Positions 1 through 6,220 of a DNA stretch of 9,677 bases are shown here, in pieces. The stretch covers positions 1-9,677 of the forward strand of contig DAOM01000137.1 of assembly GCA_002501855.1 (NCBI GenBank), in the 5' to 3' direction. The DNA is from Candidatus Nitrosopolaris nunavutensis (lineage in GTDB: Archaea; Thermoproteota; Nitrososphaeria; Nitrososphaerales; Nitrososphaeraceae). Numbering within the stretch: the first letter of the stretch is position 1; every line of letters begins with the position of its first letter. Made by a program: the position numbers and the translations under genes. Below the pieces are notes generated by a model. That model had not been told where the DNA came from and did not search any database. It saw only the letters and a list, made by a program, of their open reading frames with translations.

Positions 1-2
1 TA

Positions 3-104
3 AGCATCGATCCTTTCCGTGTGTTACTCACGTTAGCATTTTTTGGAGATATCCTTGCAGTGAGTCTTCTTGTCTTAAAATCATCTAGCCTTTCTATCTG
101 TTAG
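3..104 (+). CDS. Possible C-terminal end of a membrane protein (partial)
   Basis: An open frame enters from the left edge and stops at TAG 102-104. It encodes about 33 residues with a hydrophobic run that includes VLLTLAFFGDILAVSLLVL, which would make one membrane helix, followed by a short polar tail. I do not recognise the family. The frame could be the end of an integral membrane protein starting outside the window or a chance opening in AT-rich DNA. Nothing on the minus strand competes clearly with it. Confidence is low because only one helix is visible. Confidence 0.25.
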   Translation, partial: SIDPFRVLLTLAFFGDILAVSLLVLKSSSLSIC

Positions 105-281
105 TAAGGTGGGCCGCACCATCAGCCTATCTGTACTCATAAAAATTTAATTTGCACCAAAGAATATAGCTTATGTTAATAGCAGCTAAAACTAACTATG
201 TCATCTTATCAAATATGTTTTTACCACACGGTAGCAGTATCAATGATTACGAACTAGCGAATTTTTGTAAGATGGAACACT

Positions 282-301
282 AAAGGAAAATCCCTTTTTT
301 T
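282..301 (+). terminator. Weak stem plus T-run, possible terminator
   Basis: A short stem AAAGG/CCTTT with a six-base loop runs directly into a tract of seven T. Archaeal transcription ends at T-rich tracts with or without a stem. It lies about 180 bases after the stop of the possible partial gene at the left edge, so it could end that transcript. The stem is weak and the call is tentative. Confidence 0.2.
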
Positions 302-345
302 AGTTCAGCGAGCAATCACTCGAACATCCTGTACAATTCTACTAG

Positions 346-441
346 GTTGTGATACGTGGTTTATTATCAGGTGCTCCAAATAGTTATGAATATCTAGCTC
401 AGAATTGGTTTCAAATGCCCAAAGACAGATTTCACAGTTGA
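346..441 (+). pseudogene. Short gene-like remnant of unknown family
   Basis: A 31-codon open frame between TAG 343-345 and TGA 439-441, with a possible GTG at 349. It contains the protein-like stretch SGAPNSYEYLAQNWFQMPKD, rich in aromatic residues and not low-complexity. I cannot name the family. A second open frame overlaps its right part, so chance is possible. It is best read as debris of a decayed gene, at low confidence. Confidence 0.2.
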
Positions 442-864
442 AATGTGATGAAGGCCGCTCCATACTGTGTTTTATAAGCATGCATTTAAAAGGATTGTAG
501 AGCTAAAATTATTAACATACTTAATTGTAATGGTTATGTGTAATTGTGCTCATTTAATCTAGTGGCAATATATCACCAGTCAGGTGCGAATTTATGATTT
601 GTATCGCTTATCAGGCGTTTTATCATAAACACGTTATGCTTATTCAAGGAATTTTATTTTTTAAAATAATATGCATGAATTTGATATTGGGTAGTTGTAG
701 TCGTATGTCTCAAAATCCCAGCGATAACATAAGAACATAGATCTCGGATTTTCAAAAGAATGGAAAATATAATCTATAGTATGTTCTAATACCTCTTACT
801 GGTAAGATAAACTCGAATATTGAGTAATATCATGTAAGTATTAATTAACTCTGTTAATGCTCAT

Positions 865-969
865 ATGTTTACGCTGTTTGAGCTTGTTCAAGAAGGACCT
901 CGCGAGGCTGTGGAATCCGACGTGTTAAAATGTATAATCTCATATAATCCTATATGTCCATTTTTGTGA
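865..969 (+). CDS. Candidate 34-residue small ORF
   Basis: ATG 865 to TGA 967-969. It begins MFTLFELVQEGPREAVESDV and uses balanced codons (GAG, CTT, GTT, CAA, GAA, GGA, CCT, CGC) in an otherwise AT-rich stretch, which is why it stands out. It ends 62 bases before the carbamoyltransferase start. I do not recognise it. It could be a true small protein, the N-terminal remnant of a lost gene, or chance. No strong TATA box sits at the expected distance before its ATG. Confidence 0.25.
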   Translation: MFTLFELVQEGPREAVESDVLKCIISYNPICPFL

Positions 970-990
970 ATTGACTTTGCCTATCAAATC

Positions 991-1000
991 TGAAAATAAA
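991..1000 (+). promoter_or_regulatory. Candidate TATA region of the carbamoyltransferase gene
   Basis: TGAAAATAAA lies 32-41 bases before the ATG at 1032 and resembles a BRE followed by an archaeal TATA box. It would give a leader of about 10 bases. Other TATA-like strings at about 924-946 are alternatives, so the assignment is weak. Confidence 0.3.
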
Positions 1001-1031
1001 CCATGCAGATGCAAGTGAACGATAAAAGAAA

Positions 1032-2678
1032 ATGTATATTCTTGGAATAAATGGCGGCGTTCGTTCAAATAATCAAGATGCCTCCGCTTGTCTGTTAAAT
1101 GATGGTAAATTAATTGCAGCAGCAGAAGAAGAACGGTTTTTGAAAATAAAATTTGCAAATGGAGTTTTACCGAGAAATGCAATCAGATTCTGTCTCCAAT
1201 TTGCTAATATCTCAATACAGGATGTTTCTTATGTTGTGTTTCCAGGTATAACCTATAATGACATCACAAGTATTTTGGAAACTTATTTTAAATTTCATTT
1301 TGGTTTCTGTCCTAAGGTCAAAATCGTAGACCATCATATGGCACATGCAGCAAGCGTGTTTTATACTTCCGGCTATGATGAGTCCATGATTATTACAGCT
1401 GATTTAACCGGCGACGGCAAATCAACAACACTCTGTTATGGCTCTGAGGATAAAGTTTCTGTACTAAAGGAATTTAAGCAGCCAGACTCTCTGGGGATTT
1501 TTTATTCCATGATCACTCAATATCTAGGGTTTCAAAGGGATAGCGATGAATACAAAGTGATGGGTCTATCAGCATATGGGAATAATAATGGTGCAAAAAA
1601 TTATGACTTTACTTGGTTGCTCTCTTATAATAATAAAGACGGTGGTAATTACTCTCTAAACGCTGATTATCTAAATGTCACTGAAAACAATCGCACCCCT
1701 CCAAGGCAAGAGCCATTATATTCACAGAAATTTTTATCCAAATTAAATAATAAACCGCGTCGTCTGGAAGATATGCCGATAGATGGATACTATAAAGATA
1801 TTGCAAAAAGTGCCCAAGAACATCTAGAAAAGGTAGCTCTCAATCTTTTAGAATATCTACATGAAAAGACTCGCTCACAGAACCTTTGTCTTGTAGGAGG
1901 TGTTGCTCTAAATGTTTTAATGAATCAGAAATTGATGGAATCCAAGTTTGTAGAGAATGTTCATCTTACAAGTGTACCCGGTGATAATGGCCTTTCTTTA
2001 GGAGCAGCTATAATGATAGCAAAAGAAAATGGCTTTAAAATAGATAAATATCAAAACCCATTCTGGGGACCAGAATATACAAATGAACAGATAGAATATG
2101 TATTAACGAGAGCGAAAGTTCGTTTTGAGCGTGTAAAAGATATCTCAAAGGAAGTTGCTCATCTAGTAGCGCAAGGAAAAATTATTGGCTGGTTTCAAGG
2201 CAGAATGGAATTAGGAGCACGAGCGCTTGGCTCTCGCTCAATTCTTTCAGATCCTAGTGACAAAGATATGAAAGATAGACTCAACAGGTATATAAAATTC
2301 AGAGAAGACTTTAGACCATTCGCACCGTCTGTGTTAGAAGAGAGAGCTCCGGAATATTTCATGAACTGTAGATATGCACCTTTTATGGCAATAACCTATA
2401 ATGTTAGACCAGATAAAGTAAAGGAGATTCCTGCTCCCACTCATGTAGATAATACGGCAAGTGTCCAGACAGTTTCAAAAAGCCAAAATGGATTATACTA
2501 CGATTTAATAAGTAATTTTGAAAACGAAACTGGCATTCCAATAGTTACTAACACTAGTCTAAATGTAAGGGATCAACCAATATGTCTATCGCCAGTGGAT
2601 GCACTTTCAACTTTCTATAGTACCGGGATGGATGGCATCGCTATTGGAAATTACCTTTTACTAAAGGGGAACGGGTAA
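1032..2678 (+). CDS. NodU/CmcH-family carbamoyltransferase
   Basis: A complete 548-residue protein, the usual length for this family. The N-terminal Kae1/TsaD-like ASKHA domain spans about 1-350: GINGGVRSNNQDASACLL near the start, an AEEERF stretch at 31-36, the metal-binding DHHMAH at 100-105, ADLTGDGKST at 123-132, EYKVMGLSAYG at 173-183, LVGGVALNVLMN at 287-298 and VPGDNGLSLGAA at 315-326. The C-terminal YrdC/Sua5-like domain spans about 375-545, with GWFQGRMELGARALGSRSI at 386-404, DFRPFAPSVLEE at 426-437 and NTSLNVRDQPI at 507-517. Family members use carbamoyl phosphate and ATP to form a carbamoyl adenylate, then transfer the carbamoyl group to a hydroxyl of a sugar or secondary metabolite. 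All signature motifs are present, so it is probably active; the acceptor is unknown. TAA 1023-1025 blocks any longer form, so ATG 1032 is the start. It stands alone, with no sugar or natural-product genes beside it. Confidence 0.95.
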   Translation: MYILGINGGVRSNNQDASACLLNDGKLIAAAEEERFLKIKFANGVLPRNAIRFCLQFANISIQDVSYVVFPGITYNDITSILETYFKFHFGFCPKVKIVDHHMAHAASVFYTSGYDESMIITADLTGDGKSTTLCYGSEDKVSVLKEFKQPDSLGIFYSMITQYLGFQRDSDEYKVMGLSAYGNNNGAKNYDFTWLLSYNNKDGGNYSLNADYLNVTENNRTPPRQEPLYSQKFLSKLNNKPRRLEDMPIDGYYKDIAKSAQEHLEKVALNLLEYLHEKTRSQNLCLVGGVALNVLMNQKLMESKFVENVHLTSVPGDNGLSLGAAIMIAKENGFKIDKYQNPFWGPEYTNEQIEYVLTRAKVRFERVKDISKEVAHLVAQGKIIGWFQGRMELGARALGSRSILSDPSDKDMKDRLNRYIKFREDFRPFAPSVLEERAPEYFMNCRYAPFMAITYNVRPDKVKEIPAPTHVDNTASVQTVSKSQNGLYYDLISNFENETGIPIVTNTSLNVRDQPICLSPVDALSTFYSTGMDGIAIGNYLLLKGNG

Positions 2679-2788
2679 AAAACCTCTTCTAGTTCTTATT
2701 ATTTAAAGATAATCTAGTTACGAATGTAATTACTTTAACAAATTGTGTCCTTCTCTGAGATTCAATTTTCATAATTAGAAGCAAATTC

Positions 2789-2828
2789 AAAAAAAAAGAA
2801 GCTGGTGAGACAGACGTCCTGTCTCACC
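2789..2828 (-). terminator. Strong hairpin with U-tract (minus-strand terminator)
   Basis: GGTGAGACAG (2804-2813) and CTGTCTCACC (2819-2828) form a perfect 10-bp stem with the 5-base loop ACGTC. Read on the minus strand the stem is followed by AGCTTC and then nine U, from the A-run at 2789-2797. This is a textbook stem plus U-tract. It lies about 100 bases after the stop of the minus-strand gene remnant at 2927 and could be its surviving terminator. It may also block read-through from the carbamoyltransferase on the plus strand, where the stem is followed by a T-rich stretch. Confidence 0.55.
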
Positions 2829-2874
2829 TGTATTTTCATACTATTAGCCTAAAGTTTCTTGATTTGTCATTGGT

Positions 2875-2916
2875 GATAGTAGTGGAGGTGATGATGATAG
2901 TAGTGGTGGTGATGAT
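2875..2916. repeat. 2 x 21-bp tandem repeat (GAT/AGT-rich)
   Basis: Two adjacent 21-bp units start GATAGTAGTGG and end GGTGATGAT; they differ at one base (2886 A, 2907 T). On the plus strand the unit is in frame as the heptapeptide DSSGGDD, giving an acidic Asp/Ser/Gly linker that stops at TAA 2932-2934, but no start codon or body of a gene precedes it. Such linkers occur in secreted archaeal proteins, so this may be another remnant. Confidence 0.7.
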
Positions 2917-2926
2917 GGTGAGCAGG

Positions 2927-3092
2927 TCACTTAAAGACTTGAATGTATTCAAAAACAAGTGCGTCAGAGTCACCTGCCTGAAACGGCCGTATTCTAACCC
3001 ATATCATATCAATTATATGTTTACACCGCGACTATTGTGATTACAGAAATCACATTCAAGTAAGCGAACTTAGGTTTTGAGGCAAGGGCAAT
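2927..3092 (-). pseudogene. Broken C-terminus of a probable secreted beta-sandwich protein
   Basis: On the minus strand the last frame (3031 to TGA 2927-2929) encodes a 34-residue end that includes IDMIWVRIRPF and DSDALVFEYIQVFK. Endings of the type 'hydrophobic, aromatic, I/V-x-V-aromatic-K, stop' close many concanavalin-like folds, for example GH16 glycosidases. Just upstream the adjacent frame reads IALASKPKFAYLNVIS before running into a stop, and the third frame offers NHNSRGVN, so the protein can be followed only by switching frames. No start codon serves these pieces. The family is my inference from the ending and is weak; that the stretch once coded is more likely than not. The hairpin at 2789-2828 lies in the right place to be its terminator. 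Confidence 0.4.
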
Positions 3093-3123
3093 GAATCAAG
3101 GAGCCGACCACTCCTAGGCGTTA

Positions 3124-3293
3124 ACACAAAAGGCAGGCGGTCCATATAGAATAACCATCAGAATTGAAAATGTTGGTGCCGTGAAATCATCAGAGTAAGT
3201 TATTCAACGATTGTTTACGTCGAGTATGCTCTCATATTTGGAATTCCTGCGGCTGTAGCTGCAACCGTCGTAATTGCATATCTGCATAGATAA
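3124..3293 (+). pseudogene. Broken C-terminus of a membrane-anchored secreted-type protein
   Basis: One frame reads AGGPYRITIRIENVGAVKSS and stops at TAA 3196-3198. The next frame continues with VSYSTIVYVEYALIFG and then IPAAVAATVVIAYLHR, stopping at TAA 3291-3293. The first piece looks like a beta-strand of an extracellular immunoglobulin-like or CARDB-like domain, and the second is a single C-terminal membrane helix with a short basic tail, the usual anchor of archaeal surface proteins. One frame shift near 3190 would join them. No start is present and the minus strand is also partly open, so this is a probable remnant rather than a gene. Confidence 0.35.
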
Positions 3294-3340
3294 TTAGTTT
3301 AAAACCTAGCTATAATCTGGTCGTTAAATGTGGCTCGTAT

Positions 3341-3368
3341 AAAAAATAAAGCTACTCCGCAATACGGA
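3341..3368 (-). terminator. Likely terminator of cbtBA
   Basis: Read on the minus strand, a short stem TCCG/CGGA (3356-3368) is followed six bases later by the U-rich tract TTTATTTTTT (3350-3341). It begins about 46 bases after the cbtA stop. Archaeal termination needs mainly the U-tract, so the weak stem matters little. Confidence 0.4.
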
Positions 3369-3413
3369 TGTTTAATTTTTTGTCCTATTGGTCGTGATTG
3401 AAGAGTTCTTGAA

Positions 3414-4163
3414 CTATATCGATGCAATTTTGCTCGTTTCATGTGGTTTGAGTATGTCCCAGAATGAGCCTAGAATTATGCCCATTAGACCCCAAAATAT
3501 GCCAATAGTAAATGCACTTGCAATTCTAAAATTTGTAACTAAATCTATCGGTATTGTAATTCTATCAGGATTTGGTGGGAGCAAAAGATATGCGCTACCC
3601 ATTATAATTACGTATAACAATACTGGAATTGCGATGTTTTCTTTAGATTTAGAAGGCCTGTTAATGTTCTTTACAAGCTTTTTTATGTATAGAAGAGCAA
3701 GTGCCAAGCTACTAAATCCAGAGATGGCTATAAATCCAACATACAAGCTCTCTCTGTAGTATATTGTATCTGGATTTCCCACGGCAGGTGGATTGGCTGG
3801 ATATTTAAGAGTAGGAATCAAGAATAATACAACGAACATAATACCCGTCAGAACCAGCGCTTTCTTTTTGTTGTTAGAACCAGGCAACGAATTCCTACTG
3901 TATACAAAGACTATTCCAAATAATGCTGACAGCGATATACCGTATATAGTACTAGCAGCTACTTCTCCCCCCTTTTGCCACATACGATATTGTAATTGTT
4001 GTGAAGGATCGATAATTTTACCAGCATTGATCTCTCGTTGTGTCTCAATGCCTATAGCTTTGTCAATATAGGGTTCTACTATAACTTGGTTAATCAAGCC
4101 AAGAAGAGTTCCTGCAATTGCCCCAGAAAGAAGAGTAATAGCAAGGAAGGTTAGCGTTTTCAC
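3414..4163 (-). CDS. cbtA: CbtA-type cobalt transporter subunit
   Basis: A 249-residue membrane protein of the CbtA family, the large subunit of a secondary cobalt-uptake system. About six hydrophobic helices are visible at 4-26, 67-89, 102-120, 140-160, 177-196 and 213-235. The family hallmark LKYPANPPAVGNPDTI lies at 119-134, followed by YYRESLY; a conserved E30-P31-Y32 and WQKGGE follow the first helix. The start is GTG at 4163-4161, since TGA lies three codons upstream in the same frame and no ATG is available. It follows cbtB by a 34-base gap and should be co-transcribed with it. In bacteria cbtAB is usually under a cobalamin riboswitch; none is visible here. Nitrososphaerota are known to make cobalamin, so uptake of Co2+ is the expected role. 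Length and motifs are complete. Confidence 0.9.
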   Translation of the reverse strand: MKTLTFLAITLLSGAIAGTLLGLINQVIVEPYIDKAIGIETQREINAGKIIDPSQQLQYRMWQKGGEVAASTIYGISLSALFGIVFVYSRNSLPGSNNKKKALVLTGIMFVVLFLIPTLKYPANPPAVGNPDTIYYRESLYVGFIAISGFSSLALALLYIKKLVKNINRPSKSKENIAIPVLLYVIIMGSAYLLLPPNPDRITIPIDLVTNFRIASAFTIGIFWGLMGIILGSFWDILKPHETSKIASI

Positions 4164-4197
4164 TTTTTGTCAGTTGAGGCTTTTAATACTGTTAATA

Positions 4198-4431
4198 TTA
4201 GTGGCACGGAAATCCTGCAGCATGTCTCAGATCGTGGTTGAATTCATGGAGAAGCATTAACTGAGCATGATTTGGATGAATTCCAAATGGAGATAATACT
4301 GCCTGTGCCAACTGTCCTTGGTCATATCCTACTACAAACATTCCAAATACCAAGATTCCGGCTAGTATGCCTACTGCTATCTTTGGTACATTGGTAGTCT
4401 CTTTCGTAATCTGTTTGCTAATTGTTGACAT
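4198..4431 (-). CDS. cbtB: CbtB-type cobalt transporter subunit
   Basis: A 77-residue protein of the CbtB family: a short N-terminal tail, one membrane helix at about 17-36 (KIAVGILAGILVFGMFVVGY) and a histidine-rich C-terminus with H52, H55, H62, H66, H70 and the final C76-H77. The stretch LHEFNHDLRHAAGFPCH is the typical metal-binding end, thought to capture cobalt and hand it to CbtA. ATG 4431 lies directly after a TAA in the same frame, so it cannot be extended. The TATA box 22-31 bases upstream predicts a leaderless mRNA, although a GAGGT sits two bases before the ATG. It is the first gene of the cbtB-cbtA pair. Confidence 0.9.
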   Translation of the reverse strand: MSTISKQITKETTNVPKIAVGILAGILVFGMFVVGYDQGQLAQAVLSPFGIHPNHAQLMLLHEFNHDLRHAAGFPCH

Positions 4432-4452
4432 TTACCTCTTACCCAAACATCT

Positions 4453-4462
4453 ATTATATAAA
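4453..4462 (-). promoter_or_regulatory. TATA box of cbtBA
   Basis: On the minus strand TTTATATAAT lies 22-31 bases before the cbtB ATG. This is the ideal place for an archaeal TATA box giving transcription from the A of the start codon or a few bases before it. Confidence 0.6.
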
Positions 4463-4467
4463 CAATA

Positions 4468-4480
4468 GGATAGTTTATCC
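4468..4480. promoter_or_regulatory. Candidate operator palindrome upstream of cbtBA
   Basis: GGATA-GTT-TATCC is a 13-bp inverted repeat with 5-bp arms, beginning five bases upstream of the TATA box in transcription order. It therefore sits at or next to the BRE, where a bound repressor would block TFB. A metal- or cobalamin-responsive repressor is a guess; only position and symmetry are seen. Confidence 0.3.
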
Positions 4481-4610
4481 AACGTGGACTTATTGCTGCT
4501 CCACTTCGTTTGTTTGACCTTGCACTTCAGAAAGGCAGACTGTATCTGGTCCTTCAATTCCCAGGTAATTCTTTTAACATTTTAATCACGATAAAGAACT
4601 GTCATCACAT

Positions 4611-4640
4611 GAAAAACGATTTAGAATTTTGCTATTCTAA
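4611..4640 (-). terminator. Terminator hairpin of the MFS gene
   Basis: TTAGAAT (4621-4627) and ATTCTAA (4634-4640) form a perfect 7-bp stem with loop TTTGCT. The stem overlaps the MFS stop codon at 4637-4639. On the minus strand it is followed by ATCG and then five U (4615-4611 region). The overlap with the stop and the U-run make it a good terminator between the MFS gene and cbtBA, which then relies on its own promoter. Confidence 0.5.
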
Positions 4641-5857
4641 GGTCTCAACGACGCTGAGCTTACTGGAAACTTTCTTATAAATGCCAACATTCCAATTATC
4701 CCGGCTAATGCGAAGGTCACGCTATAATAGCTTGCAAAATTTAGATTGTAGTTGTCCCACAAAAAACCAAATACGATATTACTTGCAAAAAAGCCTGAGC
4801 CAACAACTAAATTGTATACTCCATATGCAGTACCACGTAATTCGGATGCGATATATCTTGGTATTATTGCACGCTGTAGAGTTTCTGAAATTCCCATATA
4901 CGTTCCAAATACAGCTGCCAACAAATATGCATAAAGCGAGTTTCCAGTAAATTCAACCATAAGCAAAGTAGAGAATGCAAAAATTGCATATCCTATTATC
5001 AACACTTCTTCTTTACCAATTTTGTCTGCTAATAGACCGGCAGGAAAGCTAACAATAGTGTAGGCTACGTTGATCACAGCATACACTAGTGGTATTACAT
5101 TTTTGTTTATTCCAAGACCGGATGCTTTTAGAAGAACAAATGAATAATTGAAAGCACCAAGGCTAAATATACCTGATATAACGAGCAGAAGAACAAAGGG
5201 TCTGTTCCCTTTTAAGACATTACCTACATTTGAAAGCATTGTTGCATTTATGCGTCTTTTTGCTGCTACATCTTTTACGATAAATATAAGAATGACAACT
5301 GCAATAGCACCAGGAATTAGGGAGAAGAGGAATATCCCACGGATACCTATTATCTGAAGTAACGCAAAAGCCACCACTGGTCCAACTATTGCTCCGGCTT
5401 GATCAAGCGTTCTGTGTATTCCAAAAGCCTTGCCAGAACTAGACTCAGGAATAGAATCGGCTATCAGTGCATCACGCGGTGCAGTTCTGACCCCTTTGCC
5501 GACTCTATCAGCAGCTCTAACAATAAAAGCCTCAAACCATCCTGTAGCTACTGCAAAAAACGGCTTACTAATTGTTGAAAGCCCATAGCCAGCAAGAACA
5601 AAAATTTTTCTTTTTCCTAATTTATCAGATAATGAACCAGAAACCAATCTGGAGGCATAACTGGTAAGTTCGGCTGAACCTTCAATAGCTCCGAGAATTG
5701 CTCTAGAAGCTCCAAGATTGGATACTATAAAGAGAGGCAGTATGCCCAGGATCATTTCTGTTGAAAAGTCGGTAAAAAAACTTACAAAACCCATTGCAAC
5801 GACATTACGCATTCCAAGTGATTTGTTATTTTGATCAGAATTATCTTCTGTAGTCAT
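4637..5857 (-). CDS. Major facilitator superfamily transporter, 12 TM
   Basis: A complete 406-residue MFS permease with two six-helix halves. A polar N-terminus (1-16) precedes TM1 with FVSFFTDFSTEMI at 24-36. The loop 2-3 motif A reads GSLSDKLGKRK at 74-84, and the degenerate copy in the second half is GLLADKIGKEE at 274-284. The stretch RAADRVGKGVRTAPRDALIA at 114-133 is typical of a widespread prokaryotic subgroup of proton-coupled MFS exporters. A basic cytoplasmic loop at about 195-218 separates the halves. The substrate cannot be read from the sequence; proximity to cobalt-uptake genes is not evidence of a shared role, because a terminator and a promoter separate them. TGA lies just upstream in the same frame, so ATG 5857 is the start. 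An AT-rich ATATAGTTAG at 5920-5911 is a possible TATA box with a leader of about 30 bases. Confidence 0.9.
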   Translation of the reverse strand: MTTEDNSDQNNKSLGMRNVVAMGFVSFFTDFSTEMILGILPLFIVSNLGASRAILGAIEGSAELTSYASRLVSGSLSDKLGKRKIFVLAGYGLSTISKPFFAVATGWFEAFIVRAADRVGKGVRTAPRDALIADSIPESSSGKAFGIHRTLDQAGAIVGPVVAFALLQIIGIRGIFLFSLIPGAIAVVILIFIVKDVAAKRRINATMLSNVGNVLKGNRPFVLLLVISGIFSLGAFNYSFVLLKASGLGINKNVIPLVYAVINVAYTIVSFPAGLLADKIGKEEVLIIGYAIFAFSTLLMVEFTGNSLYAYLLAAVFGTYMGISETLQRAIIPRYIASELRGTAYGVYNLVVGSGFFASNIVFGFLWDNYNLNFASYYSVTFALAGIIGMLAFIRKFPVSSASLRP

Positions 5858-5952
5858 ATATAATATTCATCTTTTATTTTGAGTATCACAATAATCAAAA
5901 AGAAATCAATCTAACTATATCTGAATGTTTTGACCTTTTTGGATTCACTTAG

Positions 5953-6156
5953 TCATAGTAATTGGATTCTGCAAATTATAATTACTGTTATCATTTCTTG
6001 TCTCCGCAACTTCAATAAACGTCGTCGCTTTGCAGAAAGTGGCATCCGTTTTATTATATTTTCTTTGCAAGAAGGACATTCAATAACACCAAAACTTCTT
6101 CTCAAGTTAAGATATGATGCACACCAAAAGCATGAATTACATAATAAGAAATTCAG
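5953..6156 (-). CDS. Small zinc-ribbon protein with non-standard start
   Basis: On the minus strand an open frame of 67 residues carries two cysteine knuckles: C6-N-S-C9 followed by FWC12 near the N-terminus, then IEC27-P-S-C30 and KENIIKRMPLS. The CxxC(FW)C, CPxC, xMPLS pattern fits short zinc-ribbon proteins I associate with Nitrososphaeraceae; such proteins bind Zn2+ in the cytoplasm and have no established role. The frame has no ATG, GTG or TTG from the upstream TAG; the only near-cognate codon at the right place is CTG 6156-6154, giving (M/L)NFLLCNSC. The end after MPLSA becomes oddly basic (KRRRLLKLRRQ), while another frame from the same spot reads FIEVAETRNDNSNYNLQ and stops at TGA 5947-5945. 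A frameshift near 6030 is therefore possible. It is either a true gene starting at CTG or a freshly broken one. It lies 95 bases before the MFS start on the same strand. Confidence 0.55.
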   Translation of the reverse strand: MNFLLCNSCFWCASYLNLRRSFGVIECPSCKENIIKRMPLSAKRRRLLKLRRQEMITVIIICRIQLL

Positions 6157-6220
6157 TAATAAGAATAATACACACTTTTCGGGGAAGGGTAAAAAACGAG
6201 GTAATCTTGTTGAATTATCA

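Larger units (their letters stand above)
1..1031. other. Gene-poor stretch upstream of the carbamoyltransferase
   Basis: About 1 kb of AT-rich sequence without a convincing complete gene. It holds the possible partial C-terminus at 3-104, a weak stem and T-run at 282-301 (AAAGG, CCTTT, then T), a gene-like fragment at 346-441 and a 34-codon ORF at 865-969. Both strands carry many stops. No tRNA, rRNA, insertion-sequence ends or long repeats were seen. Long non-coding tracts of this kind are common in low-density Nitrososphaerales genomes. Confidence 0.6.
2679..3413. other. Gene graveyard between the carbamoyltransferase and cbtA
   Basis: About 735 bases with no intact gene. It contains a long perfect hairpin beside an A-run (2789-2828), a 2 x 21-bp tandem repeat (2875-2916), a broken minus-strand C-terminus (2927-about 3092), a broken plus-strand C-terminus with a membrane segment (3124-3293) and the cbtA terminator (3341-3368). 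The pieces in several frames on both strands suggest decay of formerly coding DNA rather than a regulatory desert. Confidence 0.5.

Noticed and set aside
405..422. tRNA T-arm-like string GGTTTCAAATGCC
   Set aside because: The flanking bases do not pair as a T-stem, and no acceptor, D or anticodon arm can be found around it.
3388..4071. Plus-strand openings over cbtA
   Set aside because: They are shadows of the clearly recognisable CbtA protein on the minus strand.
4432..4557. 41-codon minus-strand frame (TTG start) ending directly at the cbtB start
   Set aside because: It looks slightly protein-like but contains the cbtB TATA box and palindrome and has no family signature. A promoter region is the better explanation.
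4681..5357. Plus-strand openings over the MFS gene
   Set aside because: They are shadows; the minus-strand protein has full MFS motifs across both halves.
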